Of a DNA stretch of 64,000 nucleotides, positions 49,880 through 59,819 are shown piece by piece. This DNA comes from Butyrivibrio fibrisolvens 16/4 (GTDB lineage: Bacteria; Bacillota; Clostridia; Lachnospirales; Lachnospiraceae), in assembly GCA_000209815.1 (NCBI GenBank), contig FP929036.1, forward strand, positions 2,842,768 to 2,906,767, read 5' to 3'. A model generated the notes under the pieces. That model had not been told where the DNA came from. It saw only the letters and a list, made by a program, of their open reading frames with translations, and made no database searches. The position numbers were made by a program, and so were the translations under genes. Each line of letters begins with the position of its first letter. Position 1 is the stretch's first letter.

Positions 49880-49971
49880 AATTTTTCTTCCATCACTTTA
49901 TCGTGAGTTGAAAAAATTTATTCCCTAATCATATACTCAATTTATTTATATAGCAGAAAATCAATCTAACA

Positions 49972-50361
49972 TTAGGAAGGACTAAAGCCCTTCCTGTATT
50001 CTCTATAATACTCTTTTTTTCTTCGTCTATTTTTGTACCAGATTTTCAATACATCAACCTCGTAGTCCGGTCCATATTTATAGAGCAAATAGCAAGATCT
50101 GTGCTGTCCGTCTTGAATTACATTATCCTGATTTATAATAGGTAAACTCCTCTTATCAAATCCATTTCCCTCAATACTTTCAATCAAATCATCAAACCTC
50201 TTCTTCGTCATAAGTGGCAAATCGTTGTTCTTATGAAACTCAGAATATTTATAATATTCATTATGGTACCCCAATAAATATCTATATGGAGCGCAAGAAT
50301 CTAAAGTATAATACTTACCTTCAAAAAAACGTTGAATATCCCCTAAGCGAATTCTTTCCAC
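49972..50361 (-). CDS. ParB/DGQHR-like domain, probably the C-terminus of the upstream RgpF-type protein
   Basis: 129 residues with NVIQDGQHRSCYLLYKYGPDYEV, the DGQHR motif of ParB/sulfiredoxin-fold proteins, preceded by a helical MTKKRFDDLIESIEGNGFD. The only start is a GTG without a ribosome site. One added base near 50390 would fuse it in frame to the upstream protein (…FLESQPIEKYQVERIRL…). I therefore prefer a fusion spanning 49972-51820, but two separate genes cannot be excluded. Confidence 0.6.
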   Translation of the reverse strand: MERIRLGDIQRFFEGKYYTLDSCAPYRYLLGYHNEYYKYSEFHKNNDLPLMTKKRFDDLIESIEGNGFDKRSLPIINQDNVIQDGQHRSCYLLYKYGPDYEVDVLKIWYKNRRRKKEYYREYRKGFSPS

Positions 50362-50372
50362 TTGATATTTTT

Positions 50373-51820
50373 CTATTGGCTGACTTTCAAGAACACGATA
50401 GAAAAATTATCATCTATTATAAATCGAGAATCATGTAAAAGATTTAATGCCCTATACTTTCTGTTTTTATGTACTTTTATCATCTCGTGCAACATACCTA
50501 TGCGTAGCACATTATTTCCAACTATCTTATATCCCATATCCTCTGCAACCATACAAAGAGCACGCTCAACAAAATGGGCAAATGAAAATTCTCCTCTAGT
50601 TGTTTCAGCAAAGTCCTCAATTGTAAACCGATAATTTTTAAACTTTTGAAGAACCTTTGAATCAAACACCATGCATGTTCCAGCTACAAAATGATAATTT
50701 GGACAAAAAGAAATATTATTCTCTTCAGCAGCTACTCTTGTAAAGTTCTGTTTATGAACAGGATCCTGAACTATCAATTCTCTCGGTGCAACAATACCAA
50801 CATCATATTTAAAAATTTTCTTTATAGATAAATGTGTGTTCACCAAACCTACTATCCCTCTATAAAGAACATTAAACCAATCTTTATACTCATAATAATG
50901 TCCATACATATATAAAGATGGCCTATTTATTCCTTTTGAATGAAGTTTTATTACTGCATAATATCTTCCTAAGTCCACTCTTTGTAAAACATCAACGAAA
51001 GGTCCTATATCAAATCCTTTATTATCATATGAATAGATTCTCACTCCATTCTTAAAGGATTTAATATCATCAATAATATTGGTAATATCAACGGTACGAG
51101 AATAAGTAACTATTAAATCATAATTATAAATTTGCAAATTATTAATATAACATTTGATTTCCTTCCAAGACTCAGGATAGAATATATGCAAAATAACAAG
51201 AATTCTTGCTTTTCGTATACTTTTGGGTAAAAAGGCTCTTAAGCAGTAGGCGTTAAACTTTTGCGCTAAATTCCATACAACTCCCTTCTCCCTATATTCC
51301 GGACGTTTCACTGGATAGATAGCTCTGCCTTCAATACGTCCATTTCTCTCATAATGAACTAAAGGGCACTGCCCTGCATCCCTAACGCCCTTATTTCTAT
51401 TCAGATATTCATTACCATCAAATTTTCTTGAAGGATTATTACCATTCTTCCACCCTATTTCTAAATAATGTGCTGTAGGATCAATCCTTATATTTTTTAA
51501 ATATTTAATTCTATACCAAGTTTTTTAAATAACTTCGAATTATTTATGAGATAATAATCTGTCACTGGCGGAATAATCCCCTTATACTTTCCAACTTTCT
51601 CATAATGTACCAATGGATTATCTCTTCCCACGTCATATAAAGCCCTATATCTCTTGGTATCAAACTTAATAGATGGATTTCTATTTTCCCTGTGTCCTCT
51701 ACTACAAAAATGTTCCAACGGATCCACTTTAGCATCAGCTACATCTTTATATTGTGAGATGTACCATTTAGGATCCCAATATTCAGAATATCGTACCAAT
51801 TCAATATCTTTTTTAGCCAT
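50373..51820 (-). CDS. RgpF-type glycan protein with two N-terminal YWDPKWY-type repeats, frameshifted
   Basis: Starts at 51820 (MAKKDIELVRYSEYWDPKWY), overlapping the upstream gene by 8 bp. Two to three copies of a roughly 70-residue repeat come first (DPLEHFCSRGHRENRNPS, then DPTAHYLEIGWKNGNNPS and CPLVHYERNGR), as found in proteins attached to glycosyltransferases. A one-base addition near 51510 joins these to the RgpF domain (LVILHIFYPESWKEI, YDLIVTYS, YAVIKLHSKGINRP, VAGTCMVFDSKVL). With the ParB-like tail the protein would be about 616 residues. Function beyond surface glycan synthesis is unknown. Confidence 0.75.
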
Positions 51821-54800
51821 TCTTTCTTCCTAGTTTGTTATGAATATAGTTCTTAACTGCGCCTTTTACTCCAATTGGAATATTTATATATTCATATTCC
51901 TTCTCAACTTTTGTAACAACCTTTTGTTTAATTGTTTGAATATAATCGTCTATACTTTCTACCTCAATATCCTGTGGATTTTGCACAGCTGAAATAATCT
52001 TATTATAAGAAAATAAACTATCATAAAAAGCCTTGTTCATTTCCCGCTTGCAAAAGACTGTAGCTAAAAGGAATCCTTTATCTCTTAATAATTCTGGTAG
52101 AACAATCCATTCAGCATCACAAAGTTTCTTGGCTGATATGTATATATCCTCACAATCCGCTATCATTTGTAGAGCATCCCTTCTTAACCAAAATCCATTA
52201 TAATTAAGCAATGAATGCTTACCACCTCTATTAAAGTCAAAATTAAACCTTTTCTCAAACTCTAGAATCTCATCCTCATATTTACTGTAAATGTTCATAT
52301 TTGAATTAATCTGAAAAATTATCTCACCATAAATATTGCCGACTACACCAACAGATTGATTTTCCTTAAAGACCTCACATATAGCAGAAATATAACCATT
52401 ATTTTTTATCAATTCGTCAAATGTATATTGAATCTCTGATTTATCTCTGCATTTTGAAAAATCAAAAATACCTATATAATCGTTTTGCCCAACAGCATAT
52501 TCTTTTGCCAATATTTCGAATAATGTCATCTCATGGTCTTGTAAACAATCTTGGTAAACTTCTTGATGATTGCTTTTTAATGATATGTATTCTACTTCGA
52601 CACCACTATCCTCGATTGGAAGTAATAAGCTCCGAATATATTGCCAATATTCATGTGATTCAAAAACTATTATTTTATAATAATAGAAATTTGTCTCTTT
52701 CTCTTCTAACAAATATTCTAGATTCAACTTATGAGATAGCTCCTCCGAACTCAGATTATGAAGCGCCCATTCATATGCCAATGTTGGCACAATTATTAGA
52801 TTGTTTCGATTGACATATGAATTCATTTTTAATAGTGAACTCTTAAAAAATAATTCTGTTAGCATATTAGCTGGTTCTGAAACAAAATAGCCCATCGTAG
52901 AAAAATAATTAATAAAATCTTCAATCGAATATTTGTCGTTAACATTTTTCAGAACAGAAAAATCTACATCTGCCAAAGAAACAGAACCAAACCTTATCAT
53001 TTTAATTGTATTATTCAGTTCACACAAAACAATTTCAGTATTCCCAATTTCATAAGCTAACAATGGAATTATATTCACTATATCGTCGCTAATAAGAATA
53101 AACGACTCTAAATAATCCAGACCCAATTCATATAAATCTTCAACTCCATGCATCCAATTTTTCTCAGTTGAACACCCCCTAGTATCAATTCTAAAATTTG
53201 ATGTATATTTTAAATACGCAGATTTTGCTTTTTCCCGAAGTCCATTAGAGCAAACCATGTATATAATATAATTTTGCTCTTTGAGTAATTTTAGGTTATG
53301 CTCTATATCCTCTTGATATCTGCCATTTTGAACGCTGTACAATACTACCTTTGTTTTTAATAAATCTTTAGCTATGCATCGATTAGAGTATGTTGAAATC
53401 ATACTTTTGAACGATTTCCCATTATTCCACAAATGTCCGCGCAATAAATTGGTACTCTTCCCAAGCATGTACCTCATATTTTCCATTTCGATTGATGCTA
53501 TTTCAATTGGAATTATGGTAGAAGTATAATAACCCGCATCACAAGCAACATATGGGAAAATGCGTTCAATAGCATGGCTTGTTGTAAGATTTGCGTCCAT
53601 TGGTTCTTTAGGAAAAAAATTATATGAAAAATCATATTCTAATAGTTTTTTAAGTGCTTCTGTCCTACACCAAAAACAGGACCTGTGCATGGTATCGGCC
53701 TGTCCTCAGCAATATCAACATTTATGTTTAAGATCTTTGATAATTCAATTGTTTTTTCATAGTTACCAACCCAATAATCTGGAAATGGATAAAAGTAAGA
53801 ACCACAATAAACTGTTGGTGGAACCGCCAACCCCATGCATTCATTCTGCTCAAACATGTCGATAATATTTCTTATATATCCCTCGGAATACAAACTACTA
53901 TCCCACAATATATCCCTAAAAGCTAAACCAACACTAAGGTGTTCCTTTGCAGAGCTTTTTTTGTCGTGAACAAAACAAAAGTATTTGTATTTTAGCAAAA
54001 ATTTCCCACATCCAACTAATAAAGCTGCAAGCTCTCTCCCTCTATTTTCAGCCACTATTACTTCTGTTAACTTAACTCCTTTTTCACTAGCAACTTCTAT
54101 TATATTTTGCTTTTTATCATCCGAATTCGTAGTTATTATAATATCTATTCCATATGGCACCTTTGCTAAATAATCCATACATAATTCAAACATTTCCACA
54201 TAATACAAATGTGCAACAACTGCAACTTTATAGCTACCATTATCAAGAATATCAAAATCACTTTCATTAGGTAGAATGTACGTCCAATTGAATATTTGCT
54301 TTAAATCAGCAATATTTTCATGCTTCAGTAAATACCGTATTATTAAATTCTCATCATACCGTTTGGACAATTTTATATAGTTAACAATCTTTGTTATTTC
54401 ATCTCCATTGTTAAATTCTAAAAAATCGGATTTGTCTAAGCCAAAAACATCTATTGGAATAAAAGGATATTGCTGTTTTACAATTAAATCGTATAGATAA
54501 AATAGCTTATCTTCTCCTGTGCCGTATAAACTTTCTATATCAAAAATGGAATAACAACTATATCCTTTTTCCTTAAGAAGCAATTGGAATCTCTCTCCTA
54601 ATTCTTCGGTTACTCCCTGACATAACATATATTCAGAAAGCTTTTTGAAAATATATTCAAAATCGCCATCTCGCACTTGCTTAATATTCATCACAAAGAA
54701 ATCATCTGCCAAAATATTATGAATATCTGAAAAGTTCCATATGCAAACATCACTTGGAATCATTTCGAAATAGCTACTTAAATCATATAATGGTCCGAAA

Positions 54801-55099
54801 ACCCTATCTGTTGTAAATATTATCTCCTCATAATCATCATATAGTTCTATATAATCATCTAAAAGTACTTGAATATATGCAGACATAGAATTATTAAAAG
54901 AATCATTTGAAATATATTCAATTCCCTTATCTACAATCTTATTAACATCTGAAATAGATGTTTGCGAAAGAACATAAAGTCTATCAGCAACCCCTAATAA
55001 CTTTTTAATATAAAAAGACAAATAATCCTCTATTCCATCCTCTGTAACATAAATCAATCCCACGCGTTTGCTAGTAATATTGCCATTTAATCCAAGCAT
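51813..55099 (-). CDS. Large RgpF-type protein with duplicated halves, frameshifted
   Basis: About 1095 residues after adding one base at A5 53672-53676. Residues 1-290 are an unassigned alpha/beta domain (VGLIYVTEDGIEDYLSFYI). At about 300-560 lies an RgpF domain: YKVAVVAHLYYVEMFELCM, IIITTNSDD, ENRGRELAALLVG, CFVHDKKSS and, across the break, TGPVFWCRTEALKKLLEYDF with HAIERIFPYVACDAGYYT. A second, diverged unit follows to the end with YNGFWLRRDALQMI. There is no signal peptide or membrane segment. It follows the ABC permeases, implying a role in making the polymer they export. Confidence 0.78.
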
Positions 55100-55132
55100 C
55101 CCTTTTTCTCCTCGTCACAATTATGTAAATCT

Positions 55133-55910
55133 CTATAATTTTAGTAATATAGCGTTCTTATTCCTCAAAAATAATATTTTCCCTATCAAACTCAATACCA
55201 CTGCCCATATACATAATTTAGCCCAAGCAGACCAGTGCGAAGACAAATTATACACAAAACAATTCCTAGACAAATATATAGATAAAAAAATAGGATTATA
55301 TGTTAGAACCGTATGAACCTTTTCAGGAAGATGCTCAATTGGAATAAAAACTCCTGAAACAAACAACATTAACGTCATAAACACAGAATAGAAATAATCT
55401 ATATCAGCAAAAAATACATATATAACTGATAAAATTTCCCCAATGCCCATTACCGTAATTATTGTTAAAAATAACACTGGAATAATCTGAAGAACCCGCC
55501 AAGAAAATCCAATTCTAAAAAAAACATAATTACAATTAATGAAAGTCCTGAGAAAAACAATTCTCGCAACGGAACTATTATCTTTTGCAATATAAATACC
55601 TCAACTGGCAATTTACTCTTTATTATTAGTCTTTTATTACTGACTAAACTGTGCATTGCACCTTTGGTAGCTGAGTTATAATAATTCATAATTGTTATTC
55701 CCGAAAAAACAAATACTGGAAAATTCTCAATTTTATGTATTATTACATTCTGATAATACATGGACAAGATTATCATAAAAAGAATGGGATTCAATATATT
55801 CCAAAAAAGTCCCAGATTTGTCTCATCAACTTTTTCTTATTTTCCCTATAACTCATTTGCTTTATTACAAATGTAGCCTGACGTAAAATTTTTAATCTAT
55901 TATCCAACAT
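55133..55910 (-). CDS. ABC-2 permease, diverged copy, frameshifted twice
   Basis: About 259 residues, six membrane segments, after adding one base at T5 55831-55835 and one at A8 55517-55524. It aligns with the intact neighbour at 55914-56696 (NLGLFWNILNPILFMIILS versus VLGIVWSVLNPLLFMIVMS; IYVFFADIDYF versus IYVFYKDIKFL; FIPIEHLPEKVH versus YIPIERYPENLH). It lacks the basic EIKRKYARS motif that precedes this region in the neighbour. A paralogous second subunit of a polysaccharide exporter is likely. Confidence 0.75.
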
Positions 55911-55913
55911 AAT

Positions 55914-56696
55914 CTACAACTTCTTCACAATCTCGTTTTCTTTAAACTTAAACACCAACAGCCCTATCGTAAATACGATAATCGCCCACCATACCATTAG
56001 TTTCAATTCCTGTATGTCATATGTGCCTTCCAAGACACATCGCCTTGCTATGTTAGGATAGAAATACAGCGGATTCATTCTTGTTATTTCGTGGAGATTT
56101 TCTGGATATCTTTCAATTGGAATATAGACAGCCACCATATGGACTAGCAAAACTATGAAGTTTCGCCAAAGGAACTTTATGTCCTTATAAAACACATATA
56201 TGGTTGCAAGAATAAAAGAAACCCCAATAGAAAATATCATCTCAAAAATTACATCCACAAAGAATATAATCACTGTCCAATTTAGCCTTACCCTGAAGCA
56301 AGCTAAAACTATCAAAAGAGCTATACAGGAAAACCCCAAATTAACTAACGCTGTATAGTCTCTGGATAGAACAAATATCACTCGCGGCAGCTTCGTCTTT
56401 TGAAATAGATTTTTATTGTCCTCAAAAGCTGTCATGCTAGTAGTTGTGGCTGTGTTAAACATAGTCCACATAGTAAAGCCTGTGATGTAATACACCGGAT
56501 ACGTAGTGGAATTCAAAGTGTATCCACTAAAAACCAGACTCATCACTATCATAAATAACAGGGGATTCAATACCGACCACACAATACCCAGCACAGACCT
56601 GGCGTACTTTCTTTTTATTTCTCTTGCAGTCAGTTCGTGAATTACGAAGATATATTGTTTGATGCCAAATTTCACAACTATTCTCGTCTCCCTCAT
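55914..56696 (-). CDS. ABC-2 polysaccharide/teichoic acid export permease (TagG/Wzm type)
   Basis: 260 residues, six membrane segments. The N-terminal amphipathic motif LTAREIKRKYARSVLGIVW and SVLNPLLFMIVMSLVFSG are hallmarks of polymer-exporting ABC-2 permeases; the C-terminal part has IYVFYKDIKFLWRN and NPLYFYPNIARRC. It should form a channel with the ABC ATPase encoded just upstream (56855-57772) and, perhaps, with the diverged permease 3 bp downstream. About 160 bp with a hairpin and a TAGCTATAACT box separate it from the ATPase gene, so it may have its own promoter. Confidence 0.9.
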   Translation of the reverse strand: MRETRIVVKFGIKQYIFVIHELTAREIKRKYARSVLGIVWSVLNPLLFMIVMSLVFSGYTLNSTTYPVYYITGFTMWTMFNTATTTSMTAFEDNKNLFQKTKLPRVIFVLSRDYTALVNLGFSCIALLIVLACFRVRLNWTVIIFFVDVIFEMIFSIGVSFILATIYVFYKDIKFLWRNFIVLLVHMVAVYIPIERYPENLHEITRMNPLYFYPNIARRCVLEGTYDIQELKLMVWWAIIVFTIGLLVFKFKENEIVKKL

Positions 56697-56735
56697 TTGT
56701 TATATACTATTTTAAGTAAATAGCACACATAAATC

Positions 56736-56749
56736 AATAGTTATAGCTA
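56736..56749. promoter_or_regulatory. Third TAGCTATAACT-type box, upstream of the export permease
   Basis: TAGCTATAACTATT on the minus strand, preceded by GG as in the sortase box, 40-53 bases before the permease start. It has the opposite orientation to the boxes at the sortase and HAD genes relative to the gene served, and no perfect -10 at the 17-bp position. Confidence 0.45.
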
Positions 56750-56840
56750 CCATTTATTGAAAACTTTTGAATGCAAACAGAACTTTTCTAACAGTATACA
56801 CTACTTTCAATAATAGGCATAAAAATAGGGTAATAGCAGG

Positions 56841-56869
56841 CAAGAGGCGGGCTGTCAACCCGCCTCTTG
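56841..56869 (-). terminator. Strong hairpin overlapping the ATPase stop codon
   Basis: 11-bp perfect stem CAAGAGGCGGG/CCCGCCTCTTG with a 7-base loop. The following T run is interrupted. It may terminate or attenuate transcription between the ATPase and permease genes. Confidence 0.6.
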
Positions 56870-57772
56870 CTCTTTCATTTTTCTATAGGCCGCGCAGACC
56901 ACTTTAGGCTCGTCAACCATTTTCAACTCGCCCTTTTCAATCCACACACACTTATTACAGTTGTCTATGATAGTTTCCATACTATGACTCACAAGAAGCA
57001 CTGTACTACCACCGTGAATCATTTCTTTAACACGCTTCAAGCTCTTCTTTCTAAAGAACTCATCACCAACAGAAAGCACCTCATCCAGGATCAGAATCTC
57101 TGCTGCATCACCAGCTGTTGCAATGGCGAACCCCAGTCGGCTTACCATACCACTAGAATAATTCTTCACCTTCTCATCCATAAAATCCTGGAGTTCGGCA
57201 AACTCCACAATCTCATCATAGTGCTCGTCTAAAAACTTCTTGCTGTATCCAATAATAGCTCCATTCAGATACACATTTTCCTTGCCAGTCAGCTCCATAT
57301 CAAAGCCAGTACCAAGGGTCAGCAGCTGAATCTTTTTTCTGTCAGCCTTTACCTCTCCCTCTGTAGGTCGAAGGGCTCCTGATACAATCTTCAGGAGTGT
57401 AGATTTACCCGACCCATTTGTGCCGATTATTCCCACGATTTCGCCACGATAAACATTAAAGCTAACGTGATATAGGGCATACAGTTTTTTGTAGGTTATT
57501 TGGCGTTTTAGGAACTGTATAATGTAATCCTTTAGTCCGGATGTCTGTGTGCTGGCAATATGAAACTCCATAGTCACATCTTCAACCGATATTACAGGTT
57601 CATTATCTACAGCTTCTGTCATGACTACATCTTCTTCCAAATCCATAACCTGTAACTTATCCTGAAAATGACTGGCCGCTAATCTCTTTTCCCTCTTCTT
57701 GAAAATGAAATCAATAAAAGCTAAGAGTATCTGTACAAAAATAATTACTCCGACGAATATAACTCCAATCAA
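56855..57772 (-). CDS. ABC exporter ATPase (Wzt/TagH type) with membrane-spanning N-terminus, probably the C-terminal part of a fusion
   Basis: ABC domain at about 65-300 of this reading frame: Walker A GIIGTNGSGKSTLLKI, signature NYSSGMVSRLGFA, Walker B ILILDEVLSVGDEFF and His switch LLVSHSM. It powers export of a polysaccharide or teichoic-like polymer with the permeases at 55133-56696. Before it, in the same frame, come a membrane helix (about 3-22), the positive-inside FKKREKR and an acidic linker. This is unlike ordinary Wzt or TagH. One base added at A5 57771-57775 fuses it with the cohesin-like protein upstream. Confidence 0.88.
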   Translation of the reverse strand: MIGVIFVGVIIFVQILLAFIDFIFKKREKRLAASHFQDKLQVMDLEEDVVMTEAVDNEPVISVEDVTMEFHIASTQTSGLKDYIIQFLKRQITYKKLYALYHVSFNVYRGEIVGIIGTNGSGKSTLLKIVSGALRPTEGEVKADRKKIQLLTLGTGFDMELTGKENVYLNGAIIGYSKKFLDEHYDEIVEFAELQDFMDEKVKNYSSGMVSRLGFAIATAGDAAEILILDEVLSVGDEFFRKKSLKRVKEMIHGGSTVLLVSHSMETIIDNCNKCVWIEKGELKMVDEPKVVCAAYRKMKEQEAG

Positions 57773-58470
57773 AAATAACTGTTATACAATATTGATGTCT
57801 TCTCCACTTTAGCCTCTTCCTCTGTTGCCTCCTTATTTTCTGCCACAACAGTTTTTATTTCTTCTTTATTCTCGGATTCTTCAGCAACATCCTTCTGAGT
57901 TTCCTCCGCCAAAACCACTTCCGGTTGTGCTTCCGTTTCTACTACCGGTTCCTCCGGTGTTTCCTCCGTGACTTCTTCTGTAGGTGTTTCCTCTGTCGGC
58001 GTTTCTTCCTGTTTTGGTTTCGCAGTTATAGATGCTGCGCCCTGTATAACCGCATTTATATCCTCCCCTGTCTCCGCCGATTTGATTTTTGCAGCTGCAA
58101 TGCTAATAGATGTATTGTTAGGACTTGCCAAATTAAAATGAACCATGTACTTCTTTTCTGGTCCACTGGAATCTCCAACAAAATAAAGAATTCCCTTTTC
58201 AGCATCCACAGCATCTGCACCGTCTATGTAGGTCATGGTAGCAGGGTCGTATGTTACAGCTACCGCATAGGAACCAATCCCCGTCTGACTATTTATGTAC
58301 ACACCTACCGGAAAGTTTGTCCCCTCAGTAGCTGTATACCCTTCGCTCCCAAAATGGACTGTGACCTCCTCTGCGTAAACCGTATTTACGTTAATCCCAA
58401 AAGCCAATCCCACCAGCAGCAATAAAATGATTAAACTACAAATTCTATACCTGAATCGATTTCCTAACAT
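57769..58470 (-). CDS. Secreted cohesin-like domain protein, probably the N-terminal part of the ABC ATPase fusion
   Basis: Residues 1-33 form a signal peptide (LIILLLLVGLAFGINVNTVYA). Residues 35-155 resemble a cohesin/beta-sandwich domain: VTVHFGSEGYTATEGTNFPV, GIGSYAVAVTYDPATMTYI and INAVIQGAASITA. A Glu/Thr/Pro-rich linker follows (repeats TPTEETPTEE). As sequenced it stops at SILYNSYF, exactly before the membrane helix of the next frame. Restoring one base (A5 57771-57775) gives a single protein of about 538 residues: signal, cohesin-like, linker, membrane helix, ABC ATPase. The signal region may stay as a membrane anchor. Confidence 0.8.
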   Translation of the reverse strand: MLGNRFRYRICSLIILLLLVGLAFGINVNTVYAEEVTVHFGSEGYTATEGTNFPVGVYINSQTGIGSYAVAVTYDPATMTYIDGADAVDAEKGILYFVGDSSGPEKKYMVHFNLASPNNTSISIAAAKIKSAETGEDINAVIQGAASITAKPKQEETPTEETPTEEVTEETPEEPVVETEAQPEVVLAEETQKDVAEESENKEEIKTVVAENKEATEEEAKVEKTSILYNSYF

Positions 58471-59819
58471 ACATCAACCTTTTGTATAATCTCTCACTAT
58501 ACAATGCCTTGCTGGCACGGATGCCCTCCCCACATAAATTAATAATGCTAGCTTCCGGCCATCCGCTTTCATGAAGCTTCTCCTCTGATTTAAAAAACTT
58601 AATATTAATCTTCTTAAAGAACCATTGCCTCTTCAGTTCCAAGTCATCCCAGATAGCAGCAACATTCTGCATTTGGAGTTCCAACACATCATCGCAAAAC
58701 TGAAATCCTCCTAATATGCTAGCCTCCTCTATTGTTGGTCTTCCCATCATCAAAGAAAACAGCTTCTCGATTGTTTTGAGATTCCCGTCCCAATCATCCA
58801 ATACATCGTAGAACCATCGTCCATCTACAGCATCTACAAAATTTGTGATTAGTTCTAAATTTCTCATCATAAACAGACCGTTTGGATTTATAAGATCGCT
58901 TTTAATCACCTTTATTTTTCCATCAGCACCAGAAGAATAATTTAGAGTCATCCCCTCTGGTGAAGAAAAAAGGGTTTCAAAAAGACATATGGAAAATCTT
59001 GTTTTCTTTTTATGTCCATATAAGGTCTTAGGTAAAAGCTTTCATAACAATCCTTATCCATTTTAGAAGGTATATCATACAATCCAAAATAGAACCCCTT
59101 AACCTTAACATCCTGTCCCTTTATTTTGGTCAAAATTCTTTGGAGACTCTTTTGTGTGGTTCCAATCCAGCCACTATCTACCAATGCATAACTTGTGTCA
59201 TCCAGCAGCCCTTCCTGTTTTAGATACTCGGCTGTAATATCAAAAAAATGCTCTGAATGATTTTGAATATATCTAAAAAGATTGTCACTGTGACATTCAA
59301 GCTTTATCTTCAATTCCTGTATTTGAGCATAAGACAAGCATTCTTTTAATCTATTCTGAAACCCCACCTCTCTTGCAACAGTCAGAATCTCTTCATCTGT
59401 AAGTGCAGCTCTTTTCATGAGCTTCTCAAAGGTGATATCTATTCCACCTACGCAAATGGTATCAAGGCACTCTAATCCAATAAAGCTATATTCTGCATTT
59501 CTAAGAACATATCTGGAAACATGAATATATCTCAAATCAATATTCACATCCCTTGGATTCTGCTCCTTGATTAGGCAGGCCAAATGATACATTAACCAAC
59601 CATCTCTAGCCAAAAATACAGTCTCTTAATTCTAAGTTCGCTGGCCCTTTCCAATACCCATGTAACATACCAAAGCATTACCGGGGCAAAGACATGCAAG
59701 AAAATTCTGTCGTACTCATCAAGATCTTCTTGCCGTTTCAACGACCGTCGCAAAGCTTGGTATAGCCATCTGTCCTGGCTCAATATTGATTTGTACTGGT
59801 TCAACCTCTTTTTTAACAT
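58445..59819 (-). CDS. Glycan-locus protein sharing the C-terminal module of the HAD protein, frameshifted twice
   Basis: About 458 residues after adding one base at A5 59612-59616 and one at A6 58966-58971. Restored text reads RLYFLARDGWLMYHLACLI, then YIHVSRYVLRNAEY, ALVDSGWIGTTQKSLQRIL and YFGLYDIPSKMD. This matches the second half of the 43977-45998 protein (FLSRDGEIIKKAYDF, DIGWAGSGALALK), without its HAD domain. A strong AAGGAGGCGAGG site precedes ATG 59819. The end overlaps the cohesin gene start by 26 bp. Catalytic role unknown. Confidence 0.75.
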
